Notes: generated by a model from the sequence alone, not told the origin. A DNA stretch of 48,190 nt from Candidatus Frankia alpina (GCF_902806485.1 NZ_CADCWT010000010.1:1-48190); one strand, 5' to 3'. Shown: positions 1-8,289, counted from the stretch's first letter. Made by a program: numbers and translations.

Positions 1-1098
1 GAGACTTCTACAACGACCCGGCCGCACCGAAGCCGAACTCGATCGTCCCGGGGGCTACCGTCGCCGTCCCCGATGAACAGGGGCGGGTGCTGCTCATCCG
101 CCGGTCGAACAACGGCCGGTGGGCGCTGCCGGGCGGACAGATGGAGGTGGGCGAGTTGCTGCCCGAAGCGGCAGCGCGCGAAGTCGGGGAGGAGACCGGA
201 CTACTGATCTTTAATGCGCGGTGCCGGTTGATGGATCATGATGATGGCTCCACGGCCGGTCCGGTGATGGCGAAGTACCTCTCGGGCAGGTCAGAACGGT
301 GCCGGACCGGCTCGCGGACGGTTCCCGGCCGGCGCACAACCCCGCCCCCGACCCGCCCCCGACCGGTGATCAAGGTGTTCCGCGGAACCGCGTCGCGGTC
401 GTCACCGTCGCTGCTGCCACGTCCGCACGGTTCTATCCGGGTCCCGGTCCCGGTCCGGTTCCGGTCGGGGTCGGGGTCGGGGTCGGGGTCGACGATTACG
501 TTCCGTGGTCGGTGAGGGAGTCGGGAGCGGGGGTGTGCGTGGGAACGGTGCCACCTGGGTCCTTCTGTAGGGACAAACCGGACGCCGAACCCATCAGAGC
601 GACCACATAGGCGCGCTCCCACGCATCCACCCCGAACACTCCACCGCCGCCGTCACACTCCGCGATCACCACCATGGCCGCGGCCACGTGGCACGGTCAT
701 GCAGGTTCCGCGGAACCGCCCTCGACCCGGCCGCATCCCACCTCCACCCGACGATCAAGGTGTTCCGCGGAACCGGGACCGGGACTGGGGCCGGGCAGAA
801 TCCACTCCAGTCCGACCCGGTGAATTAAAGATCAGTAAACGTTGAGATCGTAGGCATCCTGGGGACCTACACGGACCCACGCCACGTGATCGCCTACGAC
901 GATGGGGAGGTACGGCAGCAGTTCGCGATCTGCTTCGAGGCACGGACTATCGGCGGGACGCTGCTGGCGGACGGTAGCGAAGCGAAGGAAGCGCGCTTCG
1001 TCGCGGCGGAGGAACTCGACACGTTGAACCTGCACCCATCCATGCGGCTGCGAATCGATCACTTCGTTGCCCGCCAGTCGACTCCCTACCTCGGCTAG
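1..1098 (+). pseudogene. NUDIX hydrolase gene split by a TA-flanked element
   Basis: The gene enters from the left edge, about four codons after its start judging by the near-identical copy at 48070. Codons begin at base 3 ([13 protein letters not shown]). A complete Nudix box follows at about bases 129-199: G-x5-E-x7-REV-x-EE-x-G, the Mg-binding signature of enzymes that hydrolyse nucleoside diphosphates linked to another group. Directly after this box the frame is broken by the 632-bp element at 204-835. The C-terminal half resumes at 836-1098 (NVEIVGILGTYTDPRHV) and ends in a stop. Removing the element plus one TA restores one continuous frame reading EETGLNVEIVGILG. The gene is therefore recently inactivated rather than eroded. 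Substrate unknown. NUDIX genes occur in actinobacterial integrative elements, for example Pif of pSAM2, but no direct link can be shown here. Confidence 0.9.
204..835. mobile_element. MITE-like non-autonomous element, long copy, with TA target duplication
   Basis: The ends are perfect 12-bp inverted repeats, CTGATCTTTAAT at 204-215 and ATTAAAGATCAG at 824-835. They are flanked by TA at 202-203 and 836-837. No plausible transposase frame lies inside, so it looks non-autonomous. TA duplication is typical of the IS630/Tc1-mariner superfamily; assignment to that superfamily is inference. Inside, a 12-bp palindrome GTTCCGCGGAAC occurs at 377-388, 705-716 and 762-773. The first and third lie in a direct repeat beginning GATCAAGGTGTTCC. 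Tandem GGGGTC units lie near 465-490. A shorter copy with the same ends sits at 13721-13984. Confidence 0.85.
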
Positions 1099-1819
1099 GG
1101 AAGACTCAGCTGACAGCATGTCACTGATCGCTTGCGCTCCGGAAAATCCTACGCGACCGACCGGGCAGGTGATCTTGATTGAAGATCATTTAACGGGCGG
1201 GAGGCATGATTGAAATACTCTTCATGTCGCTACTCGGCGTGACGTAAGTTGATCAATGATGATAGTCGCGGTCGGTAAGATCGCTACTAAGGATCAAGAT
1301 GGTCGTGATCAGTTACTCGGTGATCGCTAGCTACAGGCCCACGGCCGTCAGAGGTCTCGCGGACGTCGCCGATCATGAGGGCCACTAGCTCCGAGCGGCG
1401 ACCAGGGTGCGCACGACATCGATAACGGCCGGCGGAGCCTGGCGGGCACGCTGGCCCGACTCGGTGCGCGCCCGGCGGTGCACGGTGCACCATCCGGTCG
1501 CGGCGACGGCGAGTGGAGAATTACTCGCCTACTTTTTACAAGATCCTTTTATGTCTGGTTTGCCCAGTTTCTAGCGCCCGGGAAGTGAACGGTTCAGTGG
1601 CTCGGCGGGTGGCTCATTACCTCTGTCGCAGAGGTTCTTCTGTGCTCGGTGCTCGTCCAGCAGCTCCTGCCAGGGCTGCGCCACGTTGGCACCAGGACTG
1701 CGCGACACCTCACGACACGGCACGACACTCGGTCCGCCTATGGAGAGCTCATACCGGGACGGAAGCGGACGTAGTGACACTCCAGGGCACTCGCAGACAC
1801 AGGAGTTGACACTGGAGGC
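1099..1819. other. Gene-poor gap with lower GC patches
   Basis: No convincing complete gene is visible. The first half is unusually AT-rich for this window. It holds a perfect 7-bp inverted repeat (TGATCTT/AAGATCA) at 1170-1188 and a terminator-like hairpin at 1508-1537. On the minus strand about 1571-1690 reads like the tail of a protein (QPWQELLDEHRAQKNLC) and ends at a stop, but no matching upstream part was found, so it may be a relic or chance. Three CACGACA-like direct repeats lie near 1698-1731, before the AIM24 gene. Confidence 0.5.
1508..1537 (+). terminator. Rho-independent terminator-like hairpin
   Basis: A perfect 7-bp stem GGCGAGT (1508-1514) / ACTCGCC (1523-1529) with an 8-nt loop is followed after three bases by five T residues (1533-1537). 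It would end plus-strand transcription coming from the NUDIX side. Confidence 0.6.
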
Positions 1820-2503
1820 ATGACACACCCGCTGGGACAATTCGCGAACGGTCAGCCTGCGGGCCCTCCGGTCGCCCTGGAGGAGGGCGACCGGATGCTG
1901 CGGGTCCGCCTCGACGGTGGACAGACGTACGCCAAGCAGGGGTCGATGGTGGCCTACCGGGGCAAGCTCGACTTCGCCTACAAGGGGCAGGGCGTGGGTG
2001 GGTTCCTGCGGCGGGCGGTGACCGGCGAGGGCCAGGACCTGATGCGGGTCACGGGCCGCGGGACCGTCTGGTTCGCCGAGTCGGGCAGCCATATCTCGAT
2101 CTTCACGCTCGACCGGGACAGCCTGACGGTCAACGGTCGCAGCCTGCTCGCGTTGGAATCCGGGGTGCGTTACAAGGTGACCACGACCTCGGGCGGGATC
2201 GGCGCGATGATCGCCGGTGGGGTGTTCAACACCGAGGTTTCCGGCACCGGCGGGGTGGCCGTGTTCTGCCTGGGTTCACCCCTGGTGCTTGCGACGGACG
2301 AACCGGTGTGTGTCGATCGAGACGCGGCCGTCGCCTGGACCGCGGGCGTGCGTACCCGTGTTGTTTCCACCTTCAAGATGGGGAATCTCGTGGGGCGCAG
2401 CTCCGGGGAACTCGCGCAGATCGAGTACTCCGGTCGGGGAGGCTTCGTCGTCGTCCAGTGCGGCGAAACTCCGGCGGCCGGTACAAGCCCCGACAAGCAC
2501 TGA
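1820..2503 (+). CDS. AIM24 family protein (TIGR00266/DUF124)
   Basis: This is a 227-residue soluble protein without signal peptide or membrane segment. It matches the bacterial AIM24-like family: a beta-rich repeated fold in which Gly-rich strands recur (GTVWFAESGSHISIF, GGVAVFCLGSPLVL, GGFVVVQCG). The C-terminal half has the family's pattern of a central GIGAMIAGG segment followed by two Gly-rich beta blocks. The molecular function of bacterial members is not established; the mitochondrial namesake affects inner-membrane architecture, which does not transfer. The start ATG is preceded by AGGAG at 1801-1805, rather far, and by GGAGG very close, so translation strength is uncertain. It stands alone between a gene-poor gap and a decayed CoA-transferase gene. 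Length and composition are normal. Confidence 0.8.
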   Translation: MTHPLGQFANGQPAGPPVALEEGDRMLRVRLDGGQTYAKQGSMVAYRGKLDFAYKGQGVGGFLRRAVTGEGQDLMRVTGRGTVWFAESGSHISIFTLDRDSLTVNGRSLLALESGVRYKVTTTSGGIGAMIAGGVFNTEVSGTGGVAVFCLGSPLVLATDEPVCVDRDAAVAWTAGVRTRVVSTFKMGNLVGRSSGELAQIEYSGRGGFVVVQCGETPAAGTSPDKH

Positions 2504-2552
2504 CCCGCCTGCCGGCGCCGTCGCGTCGGGGCAGCTGGGGTGGGGATCCCGC

Positions 2553-2652
2553 CGCGTGGGGACCCCTGCGCGTGGGGAGTAAGTCCCCGCCGGCAGGAAC
2601 ACTCCTCGCGTGGGGAAAACCCGCCGCGCAGGGAACCGTGATCGCGCAGGGA
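2553..2652 (+). repeat. Cluster of short degenerate repeats before the CoA-transferase gene
   Basis: The decamer CGCGTGGGGA occurs at 2553-2562, 2569-2578 and 2607-2616. Two related CGCGCAGGGA copies follow up to about 2652, just before the downstream start codon. It could be simple-sequence drift or an array of protein binding sites. Confidence 0.5.
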
Positions 2653-2658
2653 GCCGTG

Positions 2659-4259
2659 ATGTCGTCGCCAGCAACGCCTTCGGTCGGACGAGCCGGGCAG
2701 GCGGAACGAGCCGGATGGGGCGACCGGGGCAGCCGACCCTCGGCCCCGGCCGGGCCCGCGCCTGGCGCGCTGCTCGACGAGTTGCGTTCGATGCTCGCCG
2801 GCCAGGGTCTGCCGGTCGCCACCGTCGACCCGCCCGCGCCGGCCACCCCCCGAGCCGGCGGGGCACCTGAGTTGCCCGCCGCACTGGGCTGGGCGGCCAG
2901 CGGCCTGATGTGGCTCACGGGCCCGCCCGGGCGGGCCCCGCTGGTTCCGGACGGGCCGGTGCTGGCCCGCGCCGAGGCGGCAGCCTGGTTGTTCACGGCG
3001 TTGTCCCGGCAGCTCGGGCGGGCTGTCTGGCCCGATGTGGCCACGCTGTTGGGCGGCCGGGCCGCGCTGCTGGGGTTGCACCGCCGGGGTGACTGGTCGG
3101 CGAACGGGAGCTGCCCCGGCTGCTGCCGGCTGCGGATGGCTGGATCGCCGTCAACCTCTCGCGCCCCCACGCCGTGGACGCCCTCGTCGGCGCGCTCGGG
3201 GACTAGGTCGGACTGGTCTCGGCCGACCCGTGCCTGCATCCTGTCGAGCAGGCGTGGGCGGCCCTGAGGGCGGCGGCGGCCGCCAGACCGGCCGTTGACG
3301 TGGTCGACCTCGCTCGGCTGCTCGCCATCCCGGCCGCCGAGCTCGACGGCTCCCGCCGGCCCACGCCGATCCGGACCCTGCCGACCGTGGGTTCGCCGCC
3401 GGCCCTCCCGGCGTCGTCCTGGCGCGGGGCGGCGGCGGGAGCGGTGGGCGTCCGTGCCGAGCCACCCCTGGTCATCGACCTGTCCGCGATGTGGGCGGGT
3501 CCACTGTGCGCGCACCTGCTCGGCGAGATCGGGATGCGCGTGGTGAAGGTCGAGAGCGTGCAGCGGCCGGACGGGGCACGCCGTGGCGATCCGGACTTCT
3601 ACGACTGGCTGCACGCCGGTCACGAAAGCGTGGCCCTCGACTTCGCGCCCCCGGGCGGCCGGGCCATGCTGCGTCGCCTGGTGGAGCGCGCCGACGTCGT
3701 CATCGAGTCATCGCGGCCGCGGGCCCTGGCCCAGCTCGGGCTCGACGCCGCGGAGCTCGTCGCCGCCCGGCCGGGGCGCACGTGGGTGAGCATCACCGGC
3801 TACGGGCGGTTCTACACCGACCCCCATTCGGGCCCCGACCCCGTCGCGTTCGGCGACGACGCTGCGGTAGGGGGTGGCCTCGTCGCGTGGGACCGCTCGG
3901 GCGGTGGTGACGCCGTGACCCCGGTGTTCTGTGGGGACGCCATCGCCGACCCGCTCACCGGCCTGTTCGCCGCGTTGGCCACGGCCGCGTCCGTGCTCGG
4001 CGGCGGCGGCCATCTGCTCGACGTCGCCATGCGCGAGGTGGCCGCCTGGGCGGCGGCGGCGCCAGCCGAGCCGGCGCCGTGGACCGTCACCGGCTGCGAT
4101 CGGGATGGCTGGACGGTCCACCAGGCCGGCCGGACCCAGCGGGTCCTGCCCCCGCGCCCGCCGCGCGGGGGGGCCGTGGCGGGGGAGGCCGGGCGCAGGC
4201 AGGCCGCCGTCTCCGGAGCGGACACCCGCGCCGTCGTCGACGCACTTCGCCTGGCCTGA
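2659..4259 (+). pseudogene. Family III CoA-transferase (CaiB/BaiF-like), frameshift plus in-frame stop
   Basis: The product would be about 530 residues and resemble formyl-CoA/carnitine-type CoA-transferases that move CoA between carboxylic acids. The N-terminal part runs from ATG 2659 and reads WLFTALSRQLGRAVWPDVAT then SANGSC in frame 1. At the CCCC of 3114-3117 the sensible frame changes: RLLPAADGWIAVNLSRP continues in frame 3, as expected for the family. A TAG at 3204-3206 then interrupts this frame, after which it runs on to 4259. The main catalytic-type region is at 3470-3560, VIDLSAMWAGPLCAHLLGEI, followed by the family's VVKVES and DGARRGDP. Family III enzymes normally carry a catalytic Asp downstream; I could not assign it with certainty. 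Two independent lesions argue for real inactivation, although the remaining 3' frame could still express a fragment from GTG 3300. Confidence 0.8.
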
Positions 4260-4315
4260 CAGCGGCGTGGCACGCCGCGGCGGGCATCCCGCCGCCCGAC
4301 CGCCCGGTCGGCACG

Positions 4316-4365
4316 CGGTTGCGCGGAACACCACGATCGTCTGGCCGGTTGGGGCGTGGTTGCGC
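4316..4365. repeat. Dispersed intergenic repeat, copy 1 (between convergent genes)
   Basis: A 50-bp segment opens with CGGTTGCGCGGAACACC and closes with GGGGCGTGGTTGCGC. It aligns with 23224-23285 over both ends. Its reverse complement also matches the internal unit of the TA-flanked elements (GACGATC-x2-GGTGTTCCGCG-x-AACCG). It lies between the 3' ends of the CoA-transferase relic and the minus-strand membrane protein. Confidence 0.55.
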
Positions 4366-4373
4366 ACCGCGGG

Positions 4374-5363
4374 TCAATCGTGGGCCGGTTTCCGCCCGGC
4401 TGGCGGCTCAGCTGACGAGACGCGCCCGTCGGCCTCGATCGCCGGGTCGGTAGGCGCGTCGTCGCCGAGCAGCCGTCCCGCCGGCGACGGCCCCGACCCC
4501 GACCGCCGACCGCTGCGCGCGGCCCCGGAGGGGAGGCGGCCGGGGGGTGGGGCGAGGACGCTGTCGCCCGGATGGGCCTGGTCGCCGATCACCCGTTCGG
4601 CGGGCGACGCGGGCCCGCGGGCCACCGGCGCTGCGGTCGGGGGCGCCCCCGACGAGCGGGGATCGAGATGCCAGACGGCGACCGCCAGCCCGACCAGCCA
4701 CAGGTACCACAGCAGCTCCCCGACGACGCGGCCGGTGATCGCGGCATCCACCCCGAAGGGCAGCAGGACCCCCCCGAGCACACCCCCCGCGGCAAGGCCG
4801 CCCCAGCCGGCGAGAGCGACGGCGGCCGGTTTCGGCAGGGCGGATCGCAGCGGTGGCCGCCGAGGCGTGGCGGCCCGCGCGGCGCGGGTCAGCAGGGCGA
4901 CGGTCCAGCTCGCCGTGAGCAGACAGGCGAGCACCTCGCCGATCATCACCCCGAACAGAGTGCGTGCGGTGTCGAAGACGGCGGTCGCATGGTCCGCCTG
5001 GGTGGGGACAGCCGCGCGCCGGGCCAACGCGGGCACCGTGATCAGCCAGAACAGCAGGCCGGTGAGGTGCGCGCCGGCGGTCGCCGCACCCAGCACGGTC
5101 AGCAGTGGGCGGTGCGGGCCGCGCGGCAGCAGGCGGACGATCCCGACGGTGATCGGCAACAGCAGACCCGCGGCGACGCCGGCGAGCACGACACCGATGC
5201 CGATCGCCAGCCAGTGCTCTCGCACCAGCGCGAGGGTGTCGGCCGGCGGCGCGCTGAGCACCTCGGGGTAGTCGAGGGCATGGCGCAGCTCGGTGAGGCC
5301 GACCGCGCCGCACACCGCGCAGATTAGCAGCATGACGGCGGTGGCGCGCTGGCCCGTGGACAT
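4374..5363 (-). CDS. Polytopic membrane protein of unknown function
   Basis: The protein has 329 residues. About seven hydrophobic segments are visible: near residues 8-25 (AVMLLICAVCGAVGL), 52-80 (IGIGVVLAGVAAGLLLP), 90-115, 140-165, 185-205 and 215-240 (LLWYLWLVGLAVAVW). After residue 245 comes a long Pro/Gly/Arg-rich tail that is probably cytoplasmic and disordered. The start is supported by GGAGGAG nine bases upstream. The pattern recalls DUF4386-type integral membrane proteins, but no diagnostic motif was recognised, so I give no function. It is transcribed toward the CoA-transferase relic and shares no operon partner. Confidence 0.65.
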   Translation of the reverse strand: MSTGQRATAVMLLICAVCGAVGLTELRHALDYPEVLSAPPADTLALVREHWLAIGIGVVLAGVAAGLLLPITVGIVRLLPRGPHRPLLTVLGAATAGAHLTGLLFWLITVPALARRAAVPTQADHATAVFDTARTLFGVMIGEVLACLLTASWTVALLTRAARAATPRRPPLRSALPKPAAVALAGWGGLAAGGVLGGVLLPFGVDAAITGRVVGELLWYLWLVGLAVAVWHLDPRSSGAPPTAAPVARGPASPAERVIGDQAHPGDSVLAPPPGRLPSGAARSGRRSGSGPSPAGRLLGDDAPTDPAIEADGRVSSAEPPAGRKPAHD

Positions 5364-5648
5364 CGAACGCGGCTCCTCCCGACCGACCCGGGCTGGCGGG
5401 GTGGTGGCCGGGTAGGCACCCGCCGGGCGAACCAGCCACCTCCGCGCCGCGGAAGTCGTGGCGGGATTGTTACACCACGTTACCGGTGGTGGCGGATGGC
5501 CCGCCGCCTGGCCGAGCCAGGCCGACCGCGGACCGCGAACAGACCTGGCCGAACCCGGCGCCCGGCTCGATATTGTGAACGTGCCCGCGAGTGGGCGACC
5601 CGCGCCGGTTCGCCGGGACGCCGACGACTGCCAGGAGAGGCGAATTCA

Positions 5649-6021
5649 GTGTCCGCCACCGCCGTTCGATCGTTCCGGATCCTGCTCGCCGAGGACGATC
5701 CCGGTGACACGCGCATGATCACCGAGGCGCTGACGGACCGGGGATTCGACTACGAGCTGCATGTGGCCGCCGACGGCGTCGAGGCGATGCACTTCCTGCG
5801 CGATCCCGCGGAGCCCCGGCCGGACCTGATCCTGCTTGATCTCAACATGCCCCGGATGGACGGCCGGGAGGTCCTCGTGTCGATAAAGGCGGATCCGGAT
5901 CTGCTGGCCATCCCGGTCGTCGTCCCGACGACCTCGGAGGCTCCGATTCGACGCGTTCATCCAGGCCCTCCACCAGATCGATGACTTCTATCTCGGCCTG
6001 GTCCGCCTGCCCGGAAGCTGA
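5649..6021 (+). pseudogene. Single-domain response regulator (Rcp1-type) with internal deletion
   Basis: A GTG start preceded by GGAGAGG opens a receiver domain: ILLAEDDPGDTRM with the acidic pair at residues 16-17, and the phospho-acceptor Asp64 in LILLDLNMPRMDG. The switch residues follow (TTSEA, 94-98). After base about 5940-5948 the sense jumps to another frame: FDAFIQALHQIDDFYLGLVR runs to a TGA at 6019-6021. That is the normal end of Rcp1-like regulators. About 20-25 residues are missing between the two parts, including beta-5 and the invariant Lys. The frame actually read ends at 5984 with an unrelated tail. A receiver without that Lys would not signal normally. No histidine kinase lies next to it. 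Confidence 0.85.
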
Positions 6022-6148
6022 GCGGGCCGCGTCCGCCGGTATTGCCGGGGGTGGCGGGCCACCACCGGTTCGATTCTCAGGTACACCCGGCGGGGGCGAA
6101 CCCGGCTGTGATTGTGGTGGATCGCCCCGCTGCGCGCACCACTTCCGG

Positions 6149-6182
6149 GTAGGTTCCCCTAACTTCGGGCAGCCTTACCTAC
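6149..6182 (+). promoter_or_regulatory. Two overlapping iron-box-like (IdeR/DmdR) sites upstream of bfr
   Basis: Against the 19-bp consensus TTAGGTTAGSCTAACCTAA, bases 6149-6167 match at 13 positions and 6164-6182 at 14 (TTCGGGCAGCCTTACCTAC). They overlap by four bases. In Mycobacterium, IdeR activates a bacterioferritin gene from tandem iron boxes. The distance to the bfr start here is about 245 bp. The rest of 6022-6425 shows no gene. Confidence 0.55.
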
Positions 6183-6425
6183 ATTGATGTTCCGAACGTT
6201 GTGGCAGGGCGGGAGTGTCGGCTCGCTGCGAATTACGCATCCTTGTGATTTGCTGGTGCCTGGAGGTTCGTAAGCCTGCCCGGTCCGGTCGATCTGTGCC
6301 CTCGTCGTCGCAGATGGTCGGTGTCCGGTCGTGGGCCGCCGGGGTGCCCGGAGCAGCCAGCCGCCCCGCTCCGGCACCCTGTGGGGCGTCTGGCTGGAAA
6401 CAGTCGACGGAAAGGTGTGGAACCG

Positions 6426-6908
6426 ATGGCGACGCGTGGCGACACGGAAATCATAGAAGTACTCAACAGTGTGCTGACGAACGAGCTCACCACGATCAAC
6501 CAGTATTTCCTGCACAGCCGGATGCAGCGCAACTGGGGCTACCGGCGGATCTCGGAGCACTACTACCACGAGTCCATCGACGAGATGAAGCACGCCGATC
6601 TGCTCATCGAGCGGATCCTGTACCTCGGTGGCCTGCCGAATCTGCAGCGCCTGCACACGCTGCGTATCGGTGAGACGGTCCCCGAACAACTCGAGATCGA
6701 CCGGACCGGCGAATTCGAGGCCGTCGATGTGCTGCGTGGCGGCGTCGCGCTCAGCCGCGAGCGCGGCGACATCGGCTCGGCGGTTCTCCTGGAGAAGATT
6801 CTCGTCTCCGAGGAGGAGCACATCGACTGGCTCGACGCCCAGCTGGAGTTGATCTCCCAGCTCGGCGCGGCGAACTACCTCACCCAGCAGATCCACACCG
6901 ACGACTGA
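6426..6908 (+). CDS. bfr: Bacterioferritin
   Basis: This 160-residue protein is the usual bacterioferritin length. It would assemble into a 24-mer that oxidises Fe(II) and stores ferric mineral in the cytoplasm. Ferroxidase-site residues are present: Glu20, Tyr27, Glu53 and His56 (DEMKHAD), Glu96, Glu129 and His132 (SEEEHIDWL). Met54 is the expected axial ligand for the inter-subunit haem. The ATG start follows GGAAAGG at about 6410-6416. No bacterioferritin-associated ferredoxin gene is adjacent, and the gene appears to be a single-gene unit. The two iron-box-like sites upstream suggest control by an IdeR/DmdR-type regulator, with expression when iron is plentiful (inference from mycobacteria). 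Confidence 0.96.
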   Translation: MATRGDTEIIEVLNSVLTNELTTINQYFLHSRMQRNWGYRRISEHYYHESIDEMKHADLLIERILYLGGLPNLQRLHTLRIGETVPEQLEIDRTGEFEAVDVLRGGVALSRERGDIGSAVLLEKILVSEEEHIDWLDAQLELISQLGAANYLTQQIHTDD

Positions 6909-7439
6909 CGAGCCGGGCGGAATAGTTGGCCCCGCGGGCGGGAAGTGGGCGCATCATGCCCCGGTCCGCCGCCCCCGCCTGTCACAGGAACCGGCGGGCG
7001 CGCCGAGCGGGCTGGTCGGGCGATGCCAGGGATTCCCCGGGCGTTCGTGGGGGTGGTAGCCCGGCCGGCGTGGTGGGTTGTTCGGTGGGTCACCGAATCC
7101 CGCCTTCCGTCTCGCCGCCGTCACGGACTGTTATTGGCTGGGGCTGTGGTCAATCCTTCCCGCGTGATGATGCCCGGTCTCGCTATGCAGGACCGATCCT
7201 CCTGGCGATAGTGTCCAGGCGGGCGATCGCGGCATCTGACGTCGACGTCCACAGGGGCCGCCAGCTCGGCGGCTCGCCGGAGAGGAGTGGGCCGATGGGC
7301 TTCGCCAGGCTTCGTCAGGCCCCGCCCGACCCCGGCCGGTGGCCGTCGGCGTCGTCGAAACCGCCCACCTGAACCGCCGGGAGCCCCCGCGTGGGTGCCC
7401 CCGAAAAAATCCCTTGCAAATGGAAAGGATCGTGCTCTA
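6909..7439. other. Intergenic region between bfr and the superoxide dismutase gene
   Basis: No gene-like frame is convincing in these 530 bases. The end carries the ribosome-binding site GGAAAGGA (7422-7429) of the dismutase gene. Promoter elements for that gene presumably lie here but none could be assigned firmly. Confidence 0.5.
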
Positions 7440-8051
7440 GTGGTGACGTACACGCTGCCGGAACTGAAATACGACTATGGCGCACTGGAACCATCCATCA
7501 TCGGGCAGATAGTCGAACTGCATCACGACAAGCACCACGCGACCTACGTCAAGGGTGCGAACGACACCCTCGAGAAGATCGCGGAGGCGCGGGACAAGGG
7601 CGACTTCGGCGCTATCGTCGGCCTGGAGAAGACGCTCGCGTTCAACCTCTCCGGGCACATTCTGCACTCGATCTACTGGGAGAACCTCTCCCCGGACGGC
7701 GGCGACAAGCCGGACGGTGTGCTTGGCGAGGCCATCACCGCCGACTTCGGGTCCTTCGACGCCTTCAAGGCGCAGCTGAACGCCGCGACCACGACGGTGC
7801 AGGGCTCCGGCTGGGGCGTGCTGGCCTACGACGCCACCGGCCAGCGGCTGCTCATCGAGCAGGTGTACGACCACCAGAGCAACGTCGGCGTGGGTAACAC
7901 CCCGCTGCTGGTGTTCGACGCGTGGGAGCACGCCTGGTACCTGCAGTACAAGAACGTCAAGGCCGACTATGCGACGGCCCTGTGGAACATCGTCAACTGG
8001 GCCGACGTCGCCGAGCGTCTCGTGAAGGCGAAGGCCGCGGCGGCCGTCTGA
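7440..8051 (+). CDS. Fe/Mn-family superoxide dismutase
   Basis: The 203-residue cytoplasmic enzyme converts superoxide to oxygen and hydrogen peroxide. The four metal ligands are visible: His28 (ELHHDKHH), His76 ([10 protein letters not shown]), Asp160 and His164 ([10 protein letters not shown]). The [10 protein letters not shown] pattern resembles the iron-type SodF of Streptomyces, so iron is favoured, but metal choice cannot be read safely. Two GTG codons lie at 7440 and 7443. The first is preferred because GGAAAGGA sits ten bases upstream and relatives begin MATYTLP-. It is followed by a clear intrinsic terminator at 8072-8120, so it forms its own transcription unit. Together with bfr it suggests a local iron/oxidative-stress pair. 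Confidence 0.96.
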   Translation: MVTYTLPELKYDYGALEPSIIGQIVELHHDKHHATYVKGANDTLEKIAEARDKGDFGAIVGLEKTLAFNLSGHILHSIYWENLSPDGGDKPDGVLGEAITADFGSFDAFKAQLNAATTTVQGSGWGVLAYDATGQRLLIEQVYDHQSNVGVGNTPLLVFDAWEHAWYLQYKNVKADYATALWNIVNWADVAERLVKAKAAAAV

Positions 8052-8071
8052 TCGCAGCATCACCGCCGGTT

Positions 8072-8120
8072 GCGGCAAGGGTATCCCTTTCGGGTGATGC
8101 CCTTGCCGCTGTTCGTTTTT
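8072..8120 (+). terminator. Intrinsic terminator of the superoxide dismutase gene
   Basis: A 10-bp perfect stem, GCGGCAAGGG (8072-8081) with CCCTTGCCGC (8100-8109), is followed by a T5 run at 8116-8120, only 20 bases after the stop codon. Confidence 0.85.
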
Positions 8121-8205
8121 CTCCTGCATGTGATTCATGAATGTGATGTAGAGCACAGCGGGACCGGGTTGACGGATGCCGGCTCAACTACGGAGGGTAG
8201 TAAGC

Positions 8206-8289
8206 ATGTCTGTGGACGCACGTCAGTCCGTTCGACTCGGGCGCGAGGTCTCCTTGTTGCCATCCCCCGCCCCGTGGCGTTGTCGCTGA
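8206..8289 (+). CDS. Possible 27-residue leader peptide ORF
   Basis: A short frame, MSVDARQSVRLGREVSLL followed by PSPAPWRCR, starts at an ATG with a strong GGAGGG eight bases upstream. It is rich in Arg and ends Trp-Arg-Cys-Arg. Actinobacteria carry small upstream ORFs of this type with Arg-rich bodies and Cys near the end, often before sulfur-related genes. The next gene is about 390 bp away, so a regulatory role is only a guess. It could also be chance. Confidence 0.35.
   Translation: MSVDARQSVRLGREVSLLPSPAPWRCR

Noticed and set aside
6060..6085. tRNA-like T-arm (GGTTCGATTC)
   Set aside because: The flanking bases do not pair as a T stem and no acceptor or anticodon arm is present.
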